Assembly: GCA_021791455.1 (NCBI GenBank)
Contig: JAJYWM010000210.1
Span: 1-22,575, forward strand
Source: a bacterium
GTDB taxonomy: Bacteria; Chloroflexota; Dormibacteria; UBA8260; Bog-877
DNA length: 22,575 nt
Direction: 5' to 3'
The notes beneath the pieces are model-generated. The model saw nothing but the letters and a program-made list of their open reading frames with translations, did not search any database and had not been told where the DNA came from. Of this stretch, positions 17,178-22,575 are shown piece after piece. A program made the position numbers and the translations under genes. Numbering within the stretch: position 1 is the stretch's first letter; each line of letters opens with the position of its first letter.

Positions 17178-17184
17178 GGGAGGG
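17178..17184 (+). promoter_or_regulatory. Ribosome binding site deciding the LLM oxidoreductase start
   Basis: GGGAGGG lies seven bases before the ATG at 17192. The frame is open from 17060, inside the L,D-transpeptidase gene, but those extra residues do not resemble the family. Confidence 0.65.
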
Positions 17185-17191
17185 ACAAGTG

Positions 17192-18133
17192 ATGGCGGCT
17201 CCGTTCTTTGGGTATCACATGCCCAACTTCACATTCCCTGGTATCCCCGCCGTCGACCTCTTCGAACACGTGGTGGAGCTCGCTGTGGCTGCCGAGGCCG
17301 CCGACTTCGACTTGGTCAGCGTGATGGACCACTTCTATCAGATACCGATGACCGGGCCGGAGACTGAGCCCATGCTGGAGGCCTATACGACCCTGGCCGC
17401 CTTGTCGCAGCGCACGACTCGGGTTCTGTTGGGAGCCCTGGTGACCGGGGTCACGTACCGCAACCCGGCCTTGCTGGCAAAGCAGGTCACCACCCTGGAC
17501 ACGCTGTCCCGGGGACGCGCCATTCTCGGCATCGGAGCGGCCTGGAATGAGGCCGAGCACGTGGGGTACGGGTTCGACTTTCCGCCCGTGGGCAGGCGAA
17601 TGGACCGACTGGGCGAGGCCCTGATCATTGCCAGGGCCATGTTCACCGAAGAGCGCCCCACCTTTGAGGGCAAGTACTTCAGGATCCGACGGGCCCTGAA
17701 CGTTCCCCGTCCCATCCAGGAGGATGGGCCAAGGATACTGATAGGGGGTGGAGGGGAGAAGCGAACCCTGAGACTGGTTGCGCGCTATGCCGATATCTCG
17801 AACTGGTTCGGATCCGTGGAGGACATGCGCCGCAAGGGCGCCATTCTGGAAGAGTACTGCCAGCAAGAGGGGCGCGACCCAAGCCGAATCCTGAGGACGG
17901 CGATGGCGCAGGTGCTCCTCATTCCCAACGAGCGAGACAGAGAGGCGGTGATCCGAGGGATCCCCAAGGAGAGGCTCCCCATGCTGGGCGATCCGGCTAC
18001 GCCCGAGCAGGCGGCGCATAAGCTTGCGCCATACCTGGACGCCGGCATTCAGGGCTTCACGTTTGCCAACGCCAATCTGCACAACCAAGATCTGATCGGC
18101 GCCGCTGGCGAGTTGAAGCGCCTGCTGAGTTGA
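17192..18133 (+). CDS. LLM-class (luciferase-like) F420-dependent oxidoreductase
   Basis: A TIM-barrel flavin or F420 enzyme of the bacterial luciferase superfamily, 313 residues from the ATG at 17192. The family is recognisable from its start (GYHMPNFTFPGIPAVDLFEHVVELA), from SVMDHFYQIP, LGALVTGVTYRNPALLAKQVTTLDTLS, the glycine-rich ILGIGAAWNEAEHVGYGFDFPP and ILIGGGGEKRTLRL. This pattern matches the subgroup annotated as TIGR03560-type, F420-dependent members found mainly in actinobacteria and Chloroflexi. The use of F420 rather than FMN is family knowledge, not shown by the sequence. The substrate is unknown. It follows the L,D-transpeptidase by about 95 bases and precedes cysE by about 50, so it could share a transcript with the cysteine genes; no functional link is established. 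Confidence 0.88.
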   Translation: MAAPFFGYHMPNFTFPGIPAVDLFEHVVELAVAAEAADFDLVSVMDHFYQIPMTGPETEPMLEAYTTLAALSQRTTRVLLGALVTGVTYRNPALLAKQVTTLDTLSRGRAILGIGAAWNEAEHVGYGFDFPPVGRRMDRLGEALIIARAMFTEERPTFEGKYFRIRRALNVPRPIQEDGPRILIGGGGEKRTLRLVARYADISNWFGSVEDMRRKGAILEEYCQQEGRDPSRILRTAMAQVLLIPNERDREAVIRGIPKERLPMLGDPATPEQAAHKLAPYLDAGIQGFTFANANLHNQDLIGAAGELKRLLS

Positions 18134-18185
18134 TAGACCACGGCGCGGTCATGATTCCGGCCCCTGCGGCCCTCTGGTCACAGTG

Positions 18186-19031
18186 ATGGTGGATCCGACT
18201 CAGGCTGCGGACTTTGCGTCCGAGCTTGCCGCCGGCTGTGGGCCACGGGCTCGGTCGCTGCCTTTAAAGCGGGATGTCTCCGCCTTCTTGGACAGGCTCT
18301 TGGGTCTGCTATTTCCCCAATTGGCTGAGGAGTCGGCCGGAACCAGGGACGAGATCGAAGCGCGTCTCCATCTGGTGCGGTGCGATCTGGTCAGGCTGCT
18401 GCTGCCCATGCAGGAGCGAGGCCAAGCTGAGGCAATGTCGTTCGAGTTCTCCGATGCCTTACCTGGCCTGTACACCCGGATAGTGCTCGATGCCAACGCG
18501 ATAGTGGAGGGAGACCCGGCGGCGGAGAGTCTGGACGAGGTTGTGGCCGCCTACCCGGGGTTCTTGGCGACGGCGACCCACCGGGTCGCACACCATCTCC
18601 ACCACCTTGGGATCCCTGTGTTGCCACGGTTGCTCTCCGAAGTTGCCCACACCAGGACCGGTATCGACATCCACCCGGGCGCATCCATTGGGCGTGCGTT
18701 CTGCATCGACCATGGGACCGGGGTTGTGGTCGGGGAGACGGCTGTGATCGGCGACGACGTGAAGATTTATCAGGGGGTCACGCTGGGAGCGCTCAGCGTG
18801 GCCAAGTCCGCCGCCGGCACCAAGCGCCATCCCACGATCGAGGACCGGGTCGTGGTGTACGCCAACGCCACCGTCCTGGGCGGGGACACGGTGGTCGGGC
18901 ACGACAGCGTGGTCGGCGGCAACGTGTGGCTGACGGCAAGTGTGCCTCCTTACTCGCTGGTCTACCACAGCAGCCAGGTCAGGGTGCGAAGTGTGGCGGA
19001 GGCGCAGGAACCCATGGACTTTGTCATTTGA
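18186..19031 (+). CDS. cysE: Serine O-acetyltransferase
   Basis: Transfers acetyl from acetyl-CoA to L-serine, making O-acetylserine, the first committed step of cysteine synthesis. The protein has 281 residues from the ATG at 18186; a GTG directly before it is equally possible, and neither has a clear ribosome site. The N-terminal helical part (about 1-150) is the long type seen in EpsC-like enzymes. The C-terminal left-handed beta helix is built from hexapeptide repeats: IDIHPGASIGRAFCIDHGTG, VVVGETAVIGDDVKIYQGVTLG, then VVVYANATVLGGDTVVGHDSVVGGNVWL. The IDHGTG segment holds the catalytic Asp-His pair (about 175-176). The short tail ends in MDFVI; a C-terminal isoleucine is the residue that CysE inserts into the CysK active site in the cysteine synthase complex. 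cysK follows after 52 bases. Confidence 0.93.
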   Translation: MVDPTQAADFASELAAGCGPRARSLPLKRDVSAFLDRLLGLLFPQLAEESAGTRDEIEARLHLVRCDLVRLLLPMQERGQAEAMSFEFSDALPGLYTRIVLDANAIVEGDPAAESLDEVVAAYPGFLATATHRVAHHLHHLGIPVLPRLLSEVAHTRTGIDIHPGASIGRAFCIDHGTGVVVGETAVIGDDVKIYQGVTLGALSVAKSAAGTKRHPTIEDRVVVYANATVLGGDTVVGHDSVVGGNVWLTASVPPYSLVYHSSQVRVRSVAEAQEPMDFVI

Positions 19032-19083
19032 GGTGACCGCTGGCGATCGTTGGTGAACTGTTGACGTGGGAGTGGGAGCCGGA

Positions 19084-19998
19084 ATGAGAGCGAACAGCAT
19101 CCTGGAGACAATCGGCCGCACCCCCGAGGTGCGCGTGAATCACCTCTTCGATCCGAGGGTCGAGGTCTGGTTCAAGCAGGAACGAGTGAACCCGGGGGGG
19201 AGTATCAAGGACAGGATCGCCCTGGCGATGGTCGAGGATGCTGAGCGCATGGGAATCCTGTCGGCGGGGTCGGTGATCGTCGAGCCCACCTCCGGAAACA
19301 CCGGGATCGGGCTGGCCCTGGTTGCCGCGGTGAAGGGGTATCGCCTGATCCTGGTGATGCCAGAGTCCTTCTCCGTCGAGCGGCGCAAGCTCATGGTCGG
19401 GTATGGAGCGCAATTGGAGCTGACTCCGCGTGAGCTCGGGATGCGGGGCGCGATCGCTCGCGCGGAGGAACTCGTGGCGGAGACAGAAGGGGCCTGGATG
19501 CCGATGCAGTTCGACAACCCCGCCAACGTTGAGGTGCACCGCCGCACCACTGCTCAGGAGATTGTCGGCGACTTTCCAGAGGGGCTGGACTACCTGGTCA
19601 CCGGGGTTGGAACCGGTGGGCACATCACCGGCTGCGCGGAGGTGCTCAAGGAGACCTGGCCGAGACTGAAGGTGTATGCGGTGGAGCCCACGCTATCGCC
19701 GGTGCTTTCCGGAGGCAAGCACTCACCCCACCCAATTCAGGGAATCGGTGCCGGGTTCGTCCCTGGGGTCATGCGCACCGACCTGTTGGACGGGGTGCTG
19801 CAGGTGGATCCCAAGGATGCTTTCGACTACGCGCGGCGCGCGGCGCGAGAGGAGGGGGTCATGATTGGGATCTCCTCGGGAGCTTCGCTGGCAGCGGTCG
19901 CCTCCTTGGTGCCAGAGATGACCGACGGGGCCAGGGTGTTGACGTTCACCTACGACAGCGGCGAACGCTACCTGTCCGTGGAGCAGCTCTTCGGTTAG
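19084..19998 (+). CDS. cysK: Cysteine synthase (O-acetylserine sulfhydrylase)
   Basis: A PLP enzyme that replaces the acetyl group of O-acetylserine with sulfide to give cysteine. It has 304 residues from the ATG at 19084, which has GGGAG about six bases upstream; an upstream in-frame start at 19066 adds only six residues. Signatures: NPGGSIKDR with the PLP lysine (Lys42), EPTSGNTG (67-74) binding the substrate carboxylate, the phosphate loop GVGTGGH (174-180), [12 protein letters not shown] (216-227) and ISSGAS (263-268) contacting the pyridine ring. The end [11 protein letters not shown] is typical of CysK. It lies immediately downstream of cysE, and the two products form a complex in other bacteria. 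Cystathionine beta-synthase is unlikely because there is no CBS regulatory domain. Whether the preferred substrate is O-acetylserine or O-phosphoserine cannot be proved here; the neighbour favours O-acetylserine. Confidence 0.94.
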   Translation: MRANSILETIGRTPEVRVNHLFDPRVEVWFKQERVNPGGSIKDRIALAMVEDAERMGILSAGSVIVEPTSGNTGIGLALVAAVKGYRLILVMPESFSVERRKLMVGYGAQLELTPRELGMRGAIARAEELVAETEGAWMPMQFDNPANVEVHRRTTAQEIVGDFPEGLDYLVTGVGTGGHITGCAEVLKETWPRLKVYAVEPTLSPVLSGGKHSPHPIQGIGAGFVPGVMRTDLLDGVLQVDPKDAFDYARRAAREEGVMIGISSGASLAAVASLVPEMTDGARVLTFTYDSGERYLSVEQLFG

Positions 19999-19999
19999 G

Positions 20000-20025
20000 C
20001 GCCTGGGCATGGCGGCGGGCTTTTT
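20000..20025 (+). terminator. cysK: Possible weak terminator after cysK
   Basis: CGCC and GGCG pair over a 7-base loop, then GCGGGC leads into TTTTT. The stem is short and imperfect, so this is tentative. It starts two bases after the cysK stop. Confidence 0.3.
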
Positions 20026-20456
20026 GGGCCCGAGCGGGCGCTTCTGGGTGGCGGGGTTCTCGACTGCGTTCCAGACCGTGCCCACCCCGGTGGCTCCCTA
20101 GCCGGCGTTGCGGGTTGCTTCCTGCCGGTGCCCGTCGCCACATCGGGTCATGAGGCGACCACTGGACCTGCCGTTTGTGGGCGGGCACGGCGGGGCCGGG
20201 CCAGCGCGGCCGTCGAAGCGCTGGTATACCATGGATCCGCAAGCAGCTGGAGCTAGGCCGAGCCAGCTTCAGTGACCATCGGGCACTCTTCGGCGGTTTC
20301 ACGCTCGTGGGTACCTGGGCATGTGGGTTCGGGCCAGCTGCACCCCTTTCGACTCGATTCGGGCGGTCGTGTTTGGCGGTGAATTGACAGGGGAGCCCCG
20401 CGGGTCGGATCGGTTGATGGCTTAAGGGTTCACCCGCTCAGGATGGGAGGCAGGGA
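20026..20456. other. About 430-base gap between cysK and the aminopeptidase, no credible gene
   Basis: No frame here looks like a protein. A perfect 10-bp palindrome TGGTATACCA stands at 20222-20231 in GC-rich surroundings. A TTGACA at 20384-20389 matches the -35 consensus exactly, but no good -10 lies 16-19 bases downstream. A promoter for the aminopeptidase is expected in this stretch. GGGAGG, about nine bases before the GTG at 20457, is a good ribosome site. Confidence 0.4.
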
Positions 20457-21707
20457 GTGACTTTGATCAAGAGCGGCAAGCCTGTGACGGTACCGGGGAT
20501 GGTGCTGACGGACCACGAGCTACAGGTTCCGCTCGACCACTCACGCCCAAGCGGTCCCACGATATCGGTGTTCGCCCGCGAGGTCGCCGGCCCCTGCGGG
20601 CGTGATCTCCCGTTCTTGGTGTACTTCGAGGGTGGGCCGGGCCACGAAAGCATCCGACCGACGCGCCATCCATGGTCGCCGGGGTGGTTGGAGCGTGCTC
20701 TGGAGGAATTCCGAGTTCTCCTGGTGGATCAGAGGGGTACCGGTCGGTCCACTCCGGTTGCCGATCTCGCTGGACTCGCTCCGGAGGACCAGGCCAACTA
20801 CCTGACCCACTTCCGAGCCGACTCCATAGTGCGCGACGCAGAGCTGTTGAGGCAGGGACTGGGAGTTGACACCTGGAGCGTCCTCGGCCAGTCCTTCGGC
20901 GGGTTCTGCGTGCTGACCTATCTATCGCAGGCCCCCCGCGGGCTTCGGGAAGCGATCTTCACCGGTGGCCTGCCGCCGCTGCGGCGCCCCGCCGAGGAGG
21001 TCTATCGGGCCACCTATGAGCGCATGAGGGAGCGCAACCGGCGCTACTACGCGGCGTATCCAAAGGACCGGGCTCTGGTCCTGGAACTGTTTCGATACTT
21101 CCGCTCACATGAGGTGTATCTGCCCAGTGGAGATCGCCTGACTCCGCGCCGGCTGCGTCAGCTTGGGATCCTCCTGGGGATGAGCGACGGCCGGGAGCGC
21201 CTTCATTACATGTTGGAACGCGACCCGGACTCGTTGGGATTCCGGCACGACGTCGAGTCAGCGCTGAGCTTTGCCCGCAACCCCCTCTATGCGGTGATCC
21301 ACGAGGCCTGCTACGCAGATGGGACCGTGACCGGTTGGGCCGCCCAGCGGACGATGCCGGAAGACTTCCTGGAGCACGAGGAACTCTTCACCGGTGAGCA
21401 CGTGTTTCCCTGGATGTTCGAAGACTACTCCTCTCTGCAACCTCTGCGGCAGGCGGCCCAGCTCCTCTCCCAAGTTGCTTGGCCCAGGCTGTACGACGAA
21501 GCGACCCTCAAATCCAACTCCGTCCCATGCGCCGCCGCCATCTTCGCCGAGGACGCCTATGTGGAGCGGAGCTTTTCCGAGGAGACGGCGGCCGCTGTGA
21601 GGGGGCTGCGGCCGTGGATCACCAACGAATATCAGCACAATGCGCTGGCCTGCGATGGACCGAGGGTCTTGGATAGGCTGCTCAGATTGGCCCGCGGTCT
21701 GGAGTGA
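20457..21707 (+). CDS. pip: Prolyl aminopeptidase-like alpha/beta hydrolase (peptidase family S33)
   Basis: A cytoplasmic serine peptidase that removes N-terminal proline from peptides. The GTG at 20457 has a good ribosome site and gives 416 residues, the length of the larger, Streptomyces/Xanthomonas-related type. Family motifs in order: VPLDHSRP (24-31), FEGGPGHES (oxyanion loop, from 58), LLVDQRGTGRS (88-98), the nucleophile elbow GQSFGG (Ser146), the acidic residue in FAEDAYV (Asp366) and the histidine in NEYQHNALACDGPRVLDRL (His394). The long insert between about 170 and 340 is the helical cap that binds the peptide. No signal peptide is visible. The neighbours give no pathway context. 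A broader aminopeptidase or an inactive-peptide role cannot be excluded, but the triad looks intact. Confidence 0.88.
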   Translation: MTLIKSGKPVTVPGMVLTDHELQVPLDHSRPSGPTISVFAREVAGPCGRDLPFLVYFEGGPGHESIRPTRHPWSPGWLERALEEFRVLLVDQRGTGRSTPVADLAGLAPEDQANYLTHFRADSIVRDAELLRQGLGVDTWSVLGQSFGGFCVLTYLSQAPRGLREAIFTGGLPPLRRPAEEVYRATYERMRERNRRYYAAYPKDRALVLELFRYFRSHEVYLPSGDRLTPRRLRQLGILLGMSDGRERLHYMLERDPDSLGFRHDVESALSFARNPLYAVIHEACYADGTVTGWAAQRTMPEDFLEHEELFTGEHVFPWMFEDYSSLQPLRQAAQLLSQVAWPRLYDEATLKSNSVPCAAAIFAEDAYVERSFSEETAAAVRGLRPWITNEYQHNALACDGPRVLDRLLRLARGLE

Positions 21708-21877
21708 GCGTTCCGCTCCGGCCGGGGCCGATCCGTACGGCGTTTGTGCTCGCCCGATGGGACAGGTGCCAAATCGATCAGCTCCCTGAGGAGGCAGCCG
21801 CCGTGGCATGCCTCTGGGGGTCGCGCGAGAGCAGGCTGCTCCGCGAACCTACGACAGGGCGTGCGTAGCACGGCCGT

Positions 21878-21927
21878 GAGTCGCCGGCCTGCCCATTCCC
21901 ATCTGGCAGCCCGGGCCGGTCCGACTC
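21878..21927. other. Long interrupted hairpin (possible structured RNA or terminator)
   Basis: GAGTCG and CCGGCC on the left pair with GGCCGG and CGACTC on the right, broken by a 2-base bulge. An inner TGCC/GGCA pair (21890-21893 and 21905-21908) closes an 11-base loop. That is 16 base pairs in a 50-base span. There is no T tract. Confidence 0.4.
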
Positions 21928-21936
21928 TGCCGCCAA

Positions 21937-21955
21937 GGAGAGCCCGGGACTCTCC
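21937..21955. other. Second hairpin in the same gap
   Basis: GGAGAG (21937-21942) and CTCTCC (21950-21955) pair perfectly across a 7-base loop CCCGGGA. It lies ten bases after the longer hairpin, so the two form a compact structured tract. Confidence 0.4.
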
Positions 21956-22099
21956 TGCGTTTGGGGCCCCCGACGGTCGGTGGTCCGCCTTTTGGCCGCG
22001 GCGACTCGCGGAGGACGGGAGCGCGGCACAGGCGGTGGGGTGTTGGACCGTGGGGCCCGAGCCTGCCGCAGGTCGGGCCGGCGTCCGCAGGTGTCTGGC

Positions 22100-22575
22100 G
22101 TGAAGAGGTGGCAGTGGCTCGGGCTGGCTGGCCTGCTGGTAGGGGCGGCCGCCTTCAGATCGACCCAGAACATGGCCCTGACCACCTTCGCCTTGCTGGC
22201 TCGGGAGCAGGTCGGGTTGGGGGCGGCTGTGATCGGGGCCATCGCCGCCGGTGCCGCGGTGGCAACCGTTGCGACCAACCTCGCCGTTGCGACCAGGGTA
22301 CCTCCGCGCGCGAGCTCCCTGGCTGCGGCCCTTGGAAGCCTCCTGCTGGTCCCGGCGCTGATCCTCCTGGGCACCTCTCACCAGGTTGGCCAGCTGGCCG
22401 CCGGGGCGGTGCTTCTGGGGATCGGAGGTGGGATTGTGTTCCCCGCGTTGACGACCGCCATGGGCCAGGTGGCGCGGGAGAAGCGCGAGAGGTCACTGGC
22501 CCTGTTCACGCTCACCCTCAGTGGCAGCTTAGCGGTGGGGCCGCTCGTGGAGTCCGGGATTCTCGGGGCCTCGAG
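22100..22575 (+). CDS. MFS-like membrane transporter, 3' end cut by window
   Basis: The frame starting at GTG 22100 stays open to the last base, giving 158 residues of a longer protein. An in-frame GTG at 22091 is an alternative start; neither has a strong ribosome site. The translation is strongly hydrophobic in several blocks: WLGLAGLLVGAAAF, AAVIGAIAAGAAVATVAT, LGSLLLVPALILLGT and GAVLLGIGGGIVFPALTTA, separated by short charged loops such as AREKRERS. The helix spacing and the GIGGGIVFPAL segment resemble the first half of a major facilitator transporter with reduced motif A. The substrate cannot be inferred. Preference for G or C at third codon positions supports this frame. Confidence 0.6.
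   Translation, partial: MKRWQWLGLAGLLVGAAAFRSTQNMALTTFALLAREQVGLGAAVIGAIAAGAAVATVATNLAVATRVPPRASSLAAALGSLLLVPALILLGTSHQVGQLAAGAVLLGIGGGIVFPALTTAMGQVAREKRERSLALFTLTLSGSLAVGPLVESGILGAS

Larger units (their letters stand above)
21708..22099. other. About 390-base hairpin-rich gap, no credible gene
   Basis: A plus-strand frame at 21744-22103 and several minus-strand frames are open, but their translations are Arg/Pro/Ala-rich with no domain pattern. A small hairpin GAGCG-TTC-CGCTC (21706-21718) sits on the aminopeptidase stop. Two stronger hairpins are listed separately. A promoter for the last gene should lie here, but I cannot place it. Confidence 0.45.

Noticed and set aside
20384..20389. TTGACA as a promoter -35 box
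   Set aside because: The hexamer is perfect, but no acceptable -10 lies at the right distance, so I do not call a promoter.
21744..22103. Plus-strand frame of 119 codons before the last gene
   Set aside because: Arg/Pro/Ala-rich with no pattern, and it crosses the strong hairpins; the overlapping transporter frame is better.
1..22575. tRNA, rRNA, CRISPR array, insertion sequence
   Set aside because: I saw no T-loop GGTTCGA-type segment with matching stems, no regular repeat-spacer pattern and no transposase with terminal repeats.

Overview
The window is GC-rich, densely packed bacterial chromosome with GTG and TTG starts mixed with ATG. No plasmid, phage or transposon signature is visible. 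The gene content suggests a soil-type actinobacterium or a neighbouring GC-rich lineage such as Dormibacterota or Chloroflexota. The main clues are a luciferase-like oxidoreductase of a F420-using family, an L,D-transpeptidase with the Ig-like plus YkuD layout known from mycobacteria, and a Streptomyces-like prolyl aminopeptidase. The lineage call is inference; no rRNA or tRNA gene is present to settle it.

Layout. 1-3114: the 3' part of a Gfo/Idh/MocA oxidoreductase (+), facing a secreted family-5 glycoside hydrolase and a small exported protein of unknown function (both -). 3266-7383: dnaK, followed by two tandem alpha/beta hydrolases with N-terminal membrane anchors; the first overlaps the dnaK stop codon. 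7256-8635: an acyltransferase-3 membrane protein on the opposite strand, whose tail runs into the second hydrolase. 9026-11713: clpB, preceded by an imperfect HAIR-like inverted repeat. 11724-12906: a small CxxC/CxxC protein (-) and a PAP2-like membrane protein with altered active-site motifs (+). 13298-15633: a 14-TM drug-efflux type MFS transporter and a MarR regulator in one operon (-), with an AT-rich palindrome at its promoter. 15918-19998: an L,D-transpeptidase, a LLM-class oxidoreductase, serine acetyltransferase and cysteine synthase (all +). 20457-21707: a prolyl aminopeptidase (+). 22100-end: the start of another MFS-like transporter (+), cut by the window edge.

Functional links. 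cysE and cysK supply the two last steps of cysteine synthesis. The MFS/MarR pair looks like a self-regulated efflux module. DnaK and ClpB are partners in protein disaggregation, but grpE, dnaJ and hspR, which commonly sit with them in actinobacteria, are absent here and unrelated hydrolase and acyltransferase genes lie between.

I see no clear new defence or mobile system. The most useful leads are the altered catalytic motifs in the L,D-transpeptidase and the PAP2-like protein, the dnaK/hydrolase coupling, the MarR operator, the small zinc-ribbon-like protein and a hairpin-rich gap near 21.9 kb.
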